From Paracentrotus lividus (lineage: Eukaryota; Echinodermata; Echinoidea; Camarodonta; Echinidae), in the NCBI GenBank assembly GCA_940671915.1, contig CALNVZ010003434.1:15863959-15927958 (forward strand): a stretch of 64,000 nucleotides of DNA, written 5' to 3'. The notes below the pieces were generated by a model. The model worked only from the letters and a program-made list of their open reading frames with translations, ran no database searches and was not told where the DNA came from. Position numbers and translations under genes: made by a program. Numbering within the stretch: the stretch's first letter is position 1; each line of letters begins with the position of its first letter. This document shows, piece by piece, positions 21,501-32,562 of the stretch.

Positions 21501-23589
21501 CTAAGGTGAACAGGCAATTGGGCAGCTGTTGCAGGATCAATGCACTTGTGCTTTCCAAAGATTTCTACATTGGGGTATTTTCTTCCACAGGTCCCGCATG
21601 GAATCGGTTCGCATTCCTCATTCTTGAAGTGAGTACTTCTATGAAAATTAAGATTATCAGGACGAGTAAATGTCTTTTCACAAATATCACATGAGAAGGG
21701 TTTGGCACCAGAATGGATGAGGCGATGACGTTCCATATGACTTTGTCTTCTGAAACGCTTGCCACAGGATTCACACTTATAAGGGCGTTCGAGCGTATGA
21801 ACTTGGACATGAAGCTGAAGACCAGAAAGGGAGCCGCAGAAAATACCACACACTTTGCATGTGAAGAGTCTTTTCTGAATTTCTTCTTCACTCAAGGACT
21901 GATCCTTGCCACCAGCAGGTACCAACTGGTTTGTTTCATTTGCGTTAATTCCCTTGGTATGCAGGTCGGGTAAATCACCAGGAGGTTCTTCTTCGGCTCC
22001 ATCACCCTTTTCTTGAGTATTACTAATGTCTGGTTGGTGTTCCTTATTGGACAGGAGGTGATGTGGAGTCTCCTGAAGATCTTTATAACCTTGAGATGGC
22101 AGAGGAAGTGCGGCCTTGGCTGATAATCCAAGTGCTTCAAGAGGCTGGGGTAGGGCAGACACTGTCGATGCTGATGCTGCTTCATGCTGAGTTGCCAAAG
22201 GTGTTGATATGGGAGGGGATATTATGGATGAGTTGTAATGATTGCTCCCAGCAGCCAAAGGAGATGTAAAGGATTCCTGGACTGGAGCTCCATGACTACT
22301 GCTCTCGTCTGTAGGAAAGCACTGATGCTGGTTCAGACTGATTGGGTTGTTGAAGTACCTCTTGCAGATGTGGCAGCAATACATGTCTGTGTTATGCTCC
22401 CGATCATCAGGGTCTTCATAGTGTGCTGGGAAGTGGCCTGGACGAGTCTCTTCATCAGGAGGATTCTTCATGAGAGGAAAGTGACTGTTGGTGCTGACAG
22501 GAGGTTGTGGTTGCGTCATGTGTATTACATAGTGCTCCTTGAGTTCTTCCGATGTGTTAAAAAATGCAGTGCACTTCTTGCATTTGAACAGTGCGCCGCC
22601 GCTGTGCGTCACCATATGTCTGTTGAGATGACTGGTCGTGCCAAAGGCCTTTCCACATAGAGCGCAGGGGTATGGCTTCACCCCAAGATGGCCCATCTTA
22701 TGACGCTTTAAATGGCTTACGCATGAAAACGATTTCTCACACTGGTTACACTGATGGGGTTTTGATTGATTGTGCTGACGCTTGTGGCGCTTCAACTTTT
22801 GGTGGGTGGGGAACTTCTTGTCACACAAGTCGCAGGGATGGACTTCTCCGGTGTCCTCAAAGGTCAAAGGCTTCCTCTTCTGCCTGGGACGAGGCTCACC
22901 ATGATTGCACTTGTGGGTGTTGAGGTTGTCACTGCGACTGAAAGTCTTTCCACACTTGTCGCACATGTAAGGCTTATTGGCTGCATGGGTGAGCCTGTGG
23001 CGTTTGAGATGCTCCATCCGTCCAAACCGCTTCCCACACTGATCACACTGGTGAGCCTTAAAGGGGTTGTGGACAACCTTGTGACGAGACAGGTGTTTGG
23101 CCAAGCTGAAGACCTTACCGCATACCTCACACATGAAGCTCTCACCCTCTCCATCGCACTGGTGGGTTATAAGGCTCTCATCCGTGGTTAATTTCTTACC
23201 GCATTCCTTACATCTAGGTAAGGTACTTGTGAAGCGCTGCAAGCATGTTTGGCAAAGCGGAAGAACATCCGGTTGAACCTGACCATCGGCAGGAGTAAAT
23301 ACAGTCAGACAGCTTGCACACTTTGTAGGACCATCTTTGACAGCAGGATCTGCTGCCCCATCAGCCTTACCTACATCTTCTCCTGACTGTCCATTCTCAC
23401 CCTTACCATCACCTTCCTTCTGAGGTACCTGCTGTATTTCATCTACTTGCTGCTGTGGTGCTGGTTGATCTGAATTGTAACCGATGTCAGTTGAAGCTTG
23501 CTGTTCAATCTGCTTTATCTCTTGGGGAGGCTTTATGTCTGGTTCTGAAGGTTCAACATTTTCTTGGCCAGTCTGTAGACTTGCATGAT
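18575..23589 (-). CDS. Zinc-finger gene, terminal giant exon
   Basis: Entry is in phase 1 after cctctctag. Codons from 23587 down to 19802 are open and encode about 25 C2H2 fingers of the form C-x2-C-x12-H-x3-5-H/C, for example [26 protein letters not shown] units. Several end in H-x-C (such as NQHQC and EQHEC). Between fingers, near 21200-21126, is a Gly/Arg tract with AT-hook-like [11 protein letters not shown]. Basic nuclear-localisation-like stretches ([17 protein letters not shown]) follow. Below 19802 the finger code continues in shifting frames: [57 protein letters not shown], a poly-Ala run and [21 protein letters not shown]. It ends in a Pro/His/Gln-rich tail at the TAG at 18575-18577. 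Confidence 0.85.
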
Positions 23590-26500
23590 CTAGAGAGGAC
23601 AAGAAGCAAATGAAATGTTATCACATTTTACCATTAAATTTACTCATTATCTTGAACACTTTCATGGCAGTGGCAGATCCAGGATTTGAAAACACGGGGA
23701 GCAGCCCAAAAATTTAAGAAATAGCCGAAAATATTAATTTTCTTTTATTTCAACACGTACAGTCAATGAGTGGTTTTTAAATTATAGAGGGGGCGCACGA
23801 CCCTTGCTCCCGCACCTGGATCCGCCACTTCATGGTATCTGCTTTCTGGACATCATCCCCGTTAAACCTACAATGTCTTCTGGCTGAACCAGGCAAGCCA
23901 ACACAGAAAGACTTTAATAACACCAGAAGGACGATTATGAAGCATGTATGTAAGCGGTGAGGAAACAACATGATATCAGTCGAAGGTCTCAAAAAAAGGT
24001 AATGTACAAAGTGTATGGACCTTTATTTTGTTATTTTTGACTAGTTGTTGTTTCTTTGTGATGTTTTCATAATACTATAAATAGACTTAGTTTGGTATTT
24101 TGTGAAGTTTCCATTGATGGCAAAGTTACTGTAATAGTAACTCTTTATGCAACAGGGCCCAGGAGTATCCTTACCGTTGCCATGAGGAGGAGAGAGATGA
24201 TGAGGAGACAGGTGATGCTGTACGGCCTGGTGTCGACTAAGCATCTCCAGCTGAGACACAGTAATGGTAGCCATGCTGGGCTGTGACAAAGGAATATTTG
24301 GCGCGGTTGGCTGTGACATCGGGATAGTGGGCGTGGTTGGCTGAGACAATGGGATGACAGGTGTGGTAGGCTGAGACATCGGGATATTAGCTGGGCTGGG
24401 CTGAGGGAGTGTAGATGCAGGTGGAGACGGAGACTCAGGAGACTCCTGCGTTCCCATCACCTGCTCGTACGCTAAAATTGAACCACATGTGATATGATAA
24501 CAATTATGATAATTCAGGTTAATATAAGATAATAATAATAATATTGTGGTTTATTATATAGCGGTCAGGTCAGTCAGGTACGACGCTCAGGGCACTTTAT
24601 GATAATTGTTTTTACACATTATTACCCCGGTCATAGCTTAGCTTAAGCATATCGGGTACCCATTTACACCTGGGTCGAGTGAAGAAAATATAGATAGAAT
24701 GCCTTGCCCGAGGACATAACTGCCGGTGCCGGGTATTGAACTCATGACCACTTGGCTAAGACACTTCGAGTGGTGACAAAATTTGTTTCATACTCTTTAA
24801 AAATTAATTAAATCAAGGAAAAATATATTTCACACCTCACACCTCAAGTTCAGGAGACAATCAGAAATATAATAAATAAAGGGGAAATACAATCCTCAAG
24901 AAACACCCCCAGGATATAGGGCGGCAAATGGAGATTGATGAGGCTTACAACTGTACCTTTCTGAATGACAGATGAGCTATCAGTTTGCTGGGTCTGTCCT
25001 CCATGATGTTGCAGATACTCTGGCGGATCTTCTTCTTCTCCAGCCATCGATCGCACAAATGCTGAGGGAGAAATAAAATGAAATTGATTAAAACATTATA
25101 AAGAGCATCCTTTCTCTTTTATAATAGAGATATGTAATGAAGAAATGCCATGTACTCAGGTAAGGAAATATAATTGGCAAGTCAAAATCGATGATGTACC
25201 TTTGAAATTTCCCACTTGTGTTCAAAAATAATTGTCGATAAATGCGTTTGAATGATTTTATTGGAGAGTGGCTTTTTCTCTTACATTTGATACCATATTT
25301 AATTTAGGTTACCTTGTAAATAATTATTTCTGCAAACACAACTAAAATGTTCCATGAAATTACAAGATTGGCATTGATAAGTTAGCACTTGACTTAGCAT
25401 TTGAAAATTATTCATATTTTGAAAGGTACATGTAAAACTGGTAGAGTACAGATTTTTGTGGTACAAATTTATTTTCATATTTGACCACACAACAACATTG
25501 TCACACATATAAAACATGAATTTTTTGTTGAATAAATAAAGTATGTTTAGAAAAAAAGAAACACATTAATTCACCTTCTCTAACAATAGAGTCTGCAGAA
25601 TGAGGGACATTGTTGGTGTGTATCTGCTGGTGCATGGAGTGACGTTGTAATGGTGGTCCTGCGGAGGCCGGTCTTTGGTACACTACAGAGCAGATCAAAC
25701 ATTTAGAAGGTATGATAACATTTATCTTTAAAGACACAGCTTTTCATTCAATAAATTTGTTTCACTGCTGCCCGCCCTAGCACTTGGCAGAGTTTGTTTC
25801 ATTGGCAATCATCCATGCATGAATTCTTTTGTTACATCTGCCTAGTGCTAGGATGGGCAACAGTCAGGAAACTTGACAAATGTGTACGATAATACGCCAG
25901 CGGCAGTCTGTACCTAACCAGAAAAAGAAGAAGAACAGTAAAACAACTTTGTTGAAGAAAATTATTAAAATGCAAGCACTATTCTTAATGAACATAACTT
26001 TCTTATTTCTGAAGCATTTTTATTGGTTGTGGTGTCGTATGAAAGGGTAGGAAATGGAATTTTTAAATATGTAGATTTGAAAGAAAATTTCAGAAACTGC
26101 CCGCCAAACAACTTTTTATAAATGTAATGCAGACAAACCAAAACGGAGATGACACTACAGCTAGCGCGTTGTTACAGCACAGTATTATAGCATGCAGCGC
26201 AGGATATCATGCATATTGCCATCAGCTCAGATCAGCTGGCCTGGCGCTGCTCGCTCGTGCTGTCCAAGTTGTGACGTCACAAATTAGGAGCTTCTCCGCA
26301 TGTTGAGCAGGCCATTTGGGGGCAAATTAAACAAAAAAAATTAAAATAATTTGAAGCGATTTCAGAAATATTCAAGTCATTTTCAGCATTTTAATCATAT
26401 TTATCAAGGGAGAATTTAGCAGATATTGTAGATTTTCTCTGTGTGCATACTTTAAAACACTGTGTTACATAATAATTCAAGTCTCCATCAAATTTTCATA

Positions 26501-29500
26501 TCCCGAAAAATCTTTATCAATTTTGTGCACATTTCCCAATTTTTGTTGTATAAAATTTAGATTTACAGTAGAAATTCATTATTGCTCCGACATCAACGGG
26601 ATGGAGAATTCATTATTACTTTGACATTAATTTAATACCAATTTCAACCAACAAAAAAGACACAAAGCAGCCCTACATTTCTTCCTAAAAGTAGTTATGT
26701 AGGAAAACTACAGCACCAGTGAATAGTAATCGAGTTTTCTTACACACTTCCCACAACACAGTGTAAAGAGATTCAATTATTTTCTGACAGTGGGACGGTG
26801 AGTATGTACAAAGACTTAATTACTCAATTGGTACCATACACCCTAACACAGGGGTGGAGAGGCATTGCCCTTGGGGTAATCATCCAGGGAGTGACTGTCC
26901 AGATACGCTGAACAGGACTTACTGTGCTGAGAGTGAGTAGGCAGATCAGAATGGTAGCTCAAAGGTGTAGCGTGAGGATGGTGACTACCCATAGACAGTC
27001 TCCTTTCAACACCCAAAGAGTGAGCTCTCTCTGCCATTTCCTGATGGGATAGCCGTCTCTCAACTCCTACCGATTGGGCCCTCTCTGCCATTTCTTGGTT
27101 AGAAAGCCGTCTTTCGACTCCGACCGATTGAGACCTTTCCATCATCTGTTGGTTGGGTAGGTGGATGTGACTGGGGGCGACAGACACCGCTCGGTTTTCA
27201 GCCTGGCTGTGGGCTTCTCTCGAGTACGCTGTAATAATAAAAATAGTTATATTATGAGTTCCTAAGCACCTAATATCAAATATTAATAGGTTCATCTCTA
27301 ACCACTTAACCCTAATCTGCCCGGGGGGGGGGGCTAATTTAGCCCCCCCTCGACATTTTTTGTGATAAATTTTTGACGCGACAAGCTAAAGCCGCGGCGC
27401 TTCATGAGTTTTTTCTTTGAAGTCTTGCGTATCTTTTGAGACCAAATTCGCGACCCCCGGGTACTTGGTTCACGAGTTACGCATAATTTTGTACACATGC
27501 GTCAGACCCAAAATTGCTCAAAAACGTGATTTCATGTACAAAGTCAATACAAATTTTGTTTTCAGCTAAAATTCATAAATGAGTGATTAATTTTGCTTTT
27601 ATTGATAATAATCACTTGATTTGCTGCTATTTATGACCGAAATAATGTCGCGGACCAATTTTGTCGAAAAAACAATAGAAATAAAAAGGTGAAAAAAACA
27701 AAGAAATACATAAGAAATTCAAAAAACAATAAAATACATAAGAAATTAATTTTGATACCAGAATTCTTTTGAAGTACAATTGATAGGAATGCTGTAAAGA
27801 AGATTCACACCAAAAATTAGCATTCTAGGAGCTATATTTAGTGAATTAGAGCAAAAAGTATGATTTCATGCATAAATTTATAGCATAATTAGCATACATA
27901 ATTAAAATGAAACATTTTTTGGAAAAATTAACTATGCAGTTACGGAGATTACGCCACAGGGGGCGTGCGTGCAAATTTTTGTCGCGATCGCGCGATCAAC
28001 GGCCAGATTCTCCCCCCCCCCCCCCCCCCCCCGGGCTGTGCATTTCAAAAAGAGCCCGGGCAGATTAGGGTTAAAAGGGGAAATATAATACCCAGGGGGT
28101 GTTTCACCAGTTCTTTCAATAAGTTACACGCCACTTTACAAATGACTCGTGATCAATTCTTGTGCTAAAGGATTGAGCATGTGATTAGTAATACTACATC
28201 CTAGAACATATTCCGGTCGTTTGTAAAGTCTTTTGTAACTTTAATAACGACTTGGTGAAAGACTCCCCAAGTGATCAGATGCTCGTCTTTCCGACACCTT
28301 CCAGTGCCAAGGATTTGAAGATGCTAGTACTAGATGTTCGTATGTTACATTTTGGCCCTCTGTTACATTTATGTAACAATGTGTCGAGTTCATCCAAGCG
28401 TAATGACATACCACACAAAAATGGTACCAGAAGATGCCGGAGGAGTTACTCTTTCGGAATATGTAAAATAATTGAAGATGCTAGTATTAGATGTTCGTAT
28501 GTTACATATTTACCCTCTGTTTCTCAAAACTGATTTGATAAGGAACATCTAGTACTAGCATCTTCAAGTGTTTTTAGTATCTTGGCAGCCACTACTTAGG
28601 TGCACCTACATGTATTTAAATCCTTCTGGGAACCCAATTACACCTGGGTGAATTGAAGCATGCAGATAAAATGCCTCGTCAAAGGACATAAGTGATGTGC
28701 CAGGGATCGAACCCACCAAATTTGGATCCCAAGTCAATAAAAGTACTCATATATTATAAAAAGCAAGATTTTGATGTTTTGAGACAACAGAGCATGTTTT
28801 TGAACAATGCAGGTTGATGTACATGTACTTCACAGGAAAATACCATTACAGAACGAGGGATTAATAACAACAGCAATAATGGTAGCTTCTTGTAAAGTGC
28901 CCAAGGCTGTCATGAATGGTGATTTTTTTATTTCATGTTTCTAAGAGAGAGGGAAAAAGGCAAAATCTACCATTTCCCTCTAAAAGTTTTTAAACAGACA
29001 GATAAGATTTTTGAGCTTGTTTTGAATTGAATTGAAAAAGCAAAGGTGATGAAGATGATGATGATGTACAGCATTTGTAAAGCACATTTATCTGCCAAAA
29101 CATTCAAATATGTAAATTATTCACTAAATTGCCGGAAAAAATATGTTTTGAGTTCAGATTTGAAGGTGTCGACGTTGTTCAAATTTCGAAGTTGGATAGG
29201 TAGAGAGTACCAAAGATGTGGAGAAACTGCAGAAGAGCTCTATCCTGATAAGTTTTTAGATGGGACAAGCATAAATAAATAAGGTGAAAATAAACCTACC
29301 TTCTTGTAGAGGGAGTCCATATCTCTGAGCTGCAGCCACCAGATAATTCAATGCTTGATGCCGATGACCATCACCCTGGTCTAGTCCTCTTCTAGCACGC
29401 TCTACAAGCTCCTGATGACTGGCATGTGCAGAGGCTGCTGCGGCTGCACCAAAGAACCCTCGCTGAGCTCCTTGCTCTCCGCTGTATCCTGTCAAACAGT

Positions 29501-30446
29501 GAAACAAAAAGGTTAAAGTGAAATTATTGTTCTGGTCATGAGATTGAAATTTGGAAGACACCGTCTAAAAGTGCTTTGGAAAGGGTGATAACAGATGACC
29601 TAAGCATTACTGTATGCTGTAGGTTTTGAAATTGCTGAAATGTCAAGAAAGGAACTCAATTCTGTATTGAGTCGCATCATGCAGAACACACAGATGCATG
29701 TATGGGACTACACAAAATGTTTGGCCCTAACATTTCAGATGTTTTTGGAATATATTGGGTCATAATATGACTATTTGGGCAATTGAAGAGCAATCTTTTG
29801 TACTGATGTGTTGGCTAAAAGGATAGAGCATCTGCCTCATAATCGAGAGTTTGTGGGTTCGATCCCTGGCCGCGTCACACCAAAAGACGTTAAAAAATTG
29901 GAGTTGCTGCTACTCTGTTTGACGTTCAACAAGAAAGGGATAGAGCGACGTCCATCTGGCACTGCTCAGTGGCTGATGGACCCACGATCATTTGGGCAAA
30001 ACAAATTTCTATTTCATCTTTGTTTCGGACAATAAAATTTGGAGAGTTGTAGCGTTACAGTGGACCTTATTACTATGATATGCTTCCTAAATAGCATGAA
30101 TAGGAAAGCTCACAATAATTTTATTCATCTCTATCTCTCTCTCTCTCTCTCCACTAGATTCTCTTTAAAACAAGAAAACAAAATTTCTTTCAATGTGATG
30201 ATCAGACTTGGTATGAAAATTATGGGTGACAATTTATGTAACCAACTAGTGAGCTTGCATTTCATTTGTATGATGAAGAAGAGCATGACAATACATTGTA
30301 CTCCAGACTGGGCCTGTACTTCAACTGATGAAGATGAAGACATACTTACCCCCAATCAAACCAATAAGATCTTGGATAGTCTCATCTGGATCTTTGTAGG
30401 AAGAATTAGGACCCGGTTGCTCCATGTTGCTTCATCATACCGTACT
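18575..30446 (-). CDS. Large multi-C2H2 zinc-finger protein gene
   Basis: This is a probable nuclear DNA-binding protein with about 25 C2H2 fingers in the intact part and five or six more in the damaged 3' part, roughly 2,000 residues in all. Exons (minus) are 30446-30350 (ATG at 30425), 29488-29300, 27228-26848, 25682-25575, 25061-24957, 24471-24175 and 23589-18575. Every intron is phase 1, and the joined frame is open until 19802. The N-terminal ~385 residues carry no fingers; they are Ala-, Gln-, Ser- and Pro-rich with internal repeats, which suggests a regulatory or protein-interaction arm. I do not recognise a named vertebrate orthologue. The 3' ~1.2 kb is broken by frame changes that look like sequence errors. 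Confidence 0.85.
23669..23829. mobile_element. hAT-like MITE
   Basis: Inverted ends are AGTGGCAGATCCAGG and CACCTGGATCCGCCACT. They are flanked by near-identical 8-mers, ttcatggc on the left and ttcatggt on the right, an 8-bp target duplication typical of hAT elements. It lies in the intron just upstream of the giant zinc-finger exon. A related end occurs near 33177 (ttggatccgcacctgg) and in its duplicate near 40798. Confidence 0.6.
24175..24471 (-). CDS. Zinc-finger gene exon 6, Pro/Ser/Gln repeat exon
   Basis: It is 297 nt, phase 1 in and out (acceptor attttag, donor G|gtaagg). It encodes a low-complexity arm with four ~11-residue repeats of the pattern IP-M/L-SQPT-x-P, then a His/Pro-rich end ([14 protein letters not shown]). 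The repeats are encoded by diverged codons, so they are not a recent expansion. Confidence 0.85.
24530..24775. repeat. Dispersed repeat with 'cacctgggt...gccttgcccgaggacataa' core
   Basis: It begins in a (TAA)n run, then contains 'gggcactttatga', 'attaccccggtc', 'tacacctgggt', 'gccttgcccgaggacataac' and a tRNA-promoter-like tail. Related cores occur at about 28590-28730 (and its duplicate) and part at 53575-53630. It is probably a SINE-like or LINE-tail family; the class is not determined. Confidence 0.5.
24957..25061 (-). CDS. Zinc-finger gene exon 5
   Basis: It is 105 nt, phase 1 in (acceptor ctccctcag) and out (AAAG|gtacag). It encodes [17 protein letters not shown] followed by a Gln/Ser/Thr-rich stretch. 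No domain is recognised. It is supported by phase agreement with both neighbours and good acceptor sequence. Confidence 0.75.
25575..25682 (-). CDS. Zinc-finger gene exon 4
   Basis: It is 108 nt, phase 1 in (acceptor gctctgtag) and out (GAAG|gtgaat). It encodes [19 protein letters not shown] then [17 protein letters not shown]. No domain is recognised. It is placed in the gene by strand, phase and spacing. Confidence 0.7.
25765..25863. mobile_element. Small foldback element, 99 bp
   Basis: The ends ctgctgcccgccctagcact and agtgctaggatgggcaacag are imperfect inverted complements, extending to ~27 bp. The centre has no feature. It is in a zinc-finger gene intron. Confidence 0.65.
25864..26847. 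other. Zinc-finger gene intron, nothing recognised
   Basis: No exon, RNA gene or transposon end was identified. A locally GC-richer patch near 26200-26310 includes the palindrome tgacgtca. Confidence 0.4.
26848..27228 (-). CDS. Zinc-finger gene exon 3, with 18-residue repeats
   Basis: It is 381 nt, phase 1 in (acceptor attacag). It encodes three tandem repeats of ~18 residues: a core M-x-ERxxSxGVERRLS preceded by NQ/HQ (SVGVERRLS twice, SLGVERRLS once). A His/Ser-rich end ([14 protein letters not shown]) follows. The RRLS motifs resemble basophilic-kinase sites; that is inference. The 3' boundary is uncertain. The only phase-1 donor is weak (T|gttagg at 26847), and just past it an in-frame TAG (26843-26845) could instead end a finger-less isoform. 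Confidence 0.75.
27310..28070. mobile_element. piggyBac-like non-autonomous element, TTAA-flanked
   Basis: TTAA at 27306-27309 and 28071-28074 flank perfect 16-bp inverted ends CCCTAATCTGCCCGGG and CCCGGGCAGATTAGGG. The 761-bp interior has poly-C/poly-G runs and 'aaatacataagaaatt' repeats and no ORF. The interior motif is shared, in opposite orientation, with the element at 60603-61322. It is in a zinc-finger gene intron. Confidence 0.85.
28093..28268. mobile_element. MITE-like foldback element, ~176 bp
   Basis: The left arm ggggtgtttcaccagttctt pairs with the right arm cgacttggtgaaagactccc. Further pairing is aagttacacgccactttaca with tgtaaagtcttttgtaactt, and aaatgac with gtcgttt. It sits directly beside the TTAA element to its left. 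Confidence 0.7.
29300..29488 (-). CDS. Zinc-finger gene exon 2
   Basis: It is 189 nt, phase 1 in (acceptor tttgacag) and out (GAAG|gtaggt). It encodes [20 protein letters not shown] then [20 protein letters not shown] and [20 protein letters not shown], a predicted helical, Ala-rich segment without a known domain. A frame-broken copy is at 37310-37129. Confidence 0.8.
29807..30015 (+). mobile_element. tRNA-derived SINE
   Basis: The head resembles tRNA-Met. It has an A-box-like ggctaaaaggatagagc, an anticodon-loop-like ctcataa (CAT) and a B box gggttcgatccc, but lacks a closing acceptor stem. The body continues with 'gacgttcaacaagaaaggga' and 'cactgctcagtggctgatgg'. It is repeated at 37610-37800 in the duplicate copy. 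It is not a functional tRNA. Confidence 0.7.
30350..30446 (-). CDS. Zinc-finger gene exon 1 (start codon)
   Basis: The acceptor gatttcag at 30447 opens an exon with 21 nt of 5' UTR. The ATG is at 30425, with 25 codons [25 protein letters not shown] to a phase-1 donor G|gtaagt. The start is chosen because it is the only frame that stays open to the donor and joins exon 2 in phase. A non-coding 5' exon must lie upstream. Confidence 0.75.
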
Positions 30447-31064
30447 CTGAAATCAATACAGGAGAAAAATCAGCTGGTCACTTGTCATTATAAAAGCAAA
30501 ATTATTGTTGTGGTCAATGGATTAAATCATGGAAGAAATTGTATCAAAGTGATTGGAAAGGTTGATCACAATTCACCTGAGAATTGGTGTGTGCTATGAG
30601 GTTTTGGAATCAACAAAATGATAAGAAATAGGTATTGAGAGTAACATGCAATGCACACAAATATACATGTATAAGACTACACACAAATGTACGACCCAAA
30701 AATTTAAACATTTCAACTGTTTTTTGTCAAAGCATTCGAAGAGCCATCTTTTGAAGTGAACATTTCTAAATATATTCTACCTAAAAATACCATGAAAATA
30801 ATTTGATAGCTTACAATAATTTTGCTTTCCCAAATACACTAATATTCTTTTCCAGACTATATAAAGTTTTTAATACACAATTTAATCAAAAATCGATGAA
30901 GAGAAGTTGGACATTTTTACAATCATGAGTTTAAAATAAAGAAAGAAGGAGGCTGAAATGAAATGAATTAAAATTAGAACTCAGACACACAAGACTTTTT
31001 GTTTTTCTGTAGCTTCTTTTGATTATCATTTATGACTGTTTGTTTTTAAGTAGAATTCTACATT

Positions 31065-31186
31065 TACAGTACCACCCTGAAGTTAATGTTACCTGTTTAC
31101 ACACTCCCTCAAACCTTCCATTCGCTTTGTGTGTAAGAATTGTCTGAGTGTGTAAACAGGTAACATTACTTTAGGGCGGTACTGTA
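31065..31186. mobile_element. Foldback MITE, 122 bp
   Basis: Arms of over 50 bp start tacagtaccaccctgaagtt on the left and end ctttagggcggtactgta on the right. They share ttacctgtttacacactc. The duplicate copy near 38795-38905 is degraded. Confidence 0.8.
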
Positions 31187-31380
31187 TGAAGGGGGGGGGG
31201 GGGGAAGACCAAAAGCTATGCACTTAGTTTCTCACGTCTTATAAGTCACAGAATTCACTATTTTTCATTATTATTTTTATACCATCTGTTGCCTTATATT
31301 CTGAGGATTATTTTGGTGCAAAAAACCATGGTATAAAACTTACAGTAATTACGAAAATCGCGCAAGATTGAATCCCTCAC

Positions 31381-31490
31381 CTTCGTTGCCGTCCTAACGG
31401 AGCGGGTCCAAAGTCTACGAACTCACTTTGAAGTTTGATTTAAAGCGAAAGCGAACTGAGCAACACTCTCATTGACTGTGTGTTATAAAT
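31381..31490 (-). promoter_or_regulatory. Candidate promoter and 5' UTR exon of the zinc-finger gene
   Basis: Minus strand: a TATA-like ATTTATAA (31483-31490) is followed about 30 bases on by a transcribed-like GC-richer stretch. That stretch runs to a good donor GAAG|gtgagg at 31381/31380. It lies ~930 bases upstream of the acceptor of the ATG exon, as needed for a leader exon. No transcript evidence is available. Confidence 0.35.
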
Positions 31491-31855
31491 AGCTAGTCTT
31501 AATGTATACCTTTTGAGATAACTATTACCAAAACGGTGTATGAATTAATCTGACATTCAATTTGTATTGAAAAACTAAAATATTTTGAAGGTGAAAGTAT
31601 GGGTTTTGATACTTGGCAACATAATCATCACTGTGGGAATTCATTGAGAAGTGAAAAAGTGTGTTTTCATTCAAATGGGCCTGAATTATCAGACTATACT
31701 ACTAGGAATCAGGGCAGAATCGAGTAGCTGAGGACTCAAGGTGGTGTTATACAAGGTTGGTAGTTCGCACTGGCTTTAACACTTCTAACTATGTGTTTTC
31801 TTCCAAATTTTTGCAATATATTATGAAACTGTTGACATAATTCAATAACTGCTAC

Positions 31856-32087
31856 CGTATAGGTGCCGGTGTCCGGCCACTTAAGCAGGTTTTTACACGT
31901 ATAAACAACAATACTTCACCTAGCTTCTTGATTTTATGCTTGTATTGAAGCCGAAATATTTCGCTACCGAATTCTATGTTACAGTTGCGCGGAAGTCCTA
32001 CGACGATCGCACAGCGAGCGATTCATGCGCGGTGACATGGGGGGCTAGTACCCGGCATACCTGGCATCAGTTTCCGGCCCCTATACG
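31856..32087. mobile_element. Short TIR element, ~232 bp
   Basis: The ends CGTATAGGTGCCGG and CCGGCCCCTATACG are inverted complements with one mismatch. A single related end (ggcacctatacg) occurs at 44345-44356. The interior has no recognised feature. Confidence 0.55.
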
Positions 32088-32562
32088 TGCGCACGTTGGC
32101 GCTCTGAATGAAATCAACAGAGTATTATGTTGCTTTTTGGAGGGGGCGGCGCGGGGGGTATGGGGGGGGGGGATTGATTATCTAAATTATCCATTTGTGG
32201 TGCGTGATGTATTTCCATGTCATCTGTTCTAGTTAGTACCATTTGTAATTTACTATTCAACGTTAATTAATTTTTTAATGCATTTGTAACTAGAAGAAAA
32301 TTTAAAGTAAAAAAAAACAAACATATTTAGTGACTTGAAAGGTTTGCTATTTGCAGATTCTCCTACTCTCGTATTCGTCAATTTTCATATTTTTTGGCTT
32401 GTCTTAATTTCCTTCTTATTTCTCTCTTCTTTTGCCGAATTGGGGCCGAGGCTGCTCTTCAGCTCCTAGTATTTTTCCCATTCTAATCTATTCATTTGGT
32501 ATTTGGTACAAGAGGATGCAAGGGCTAATTTCAGGCTACGAGATTCACAATTGTGTTAATAA

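Noticed and set aside
20470..23191. Plus-strand open frames opposite the zinc-finger exon
   Set aside because: They are antisense shadows of the C2H2 code with no motifs of their own.
29807..29880. tRNA-Met gene
   Set aside because: A and B boxes and a CAT anticodon-like loop exist, but the acceptor and D stems do not close and the sequence continues into a SINE body.
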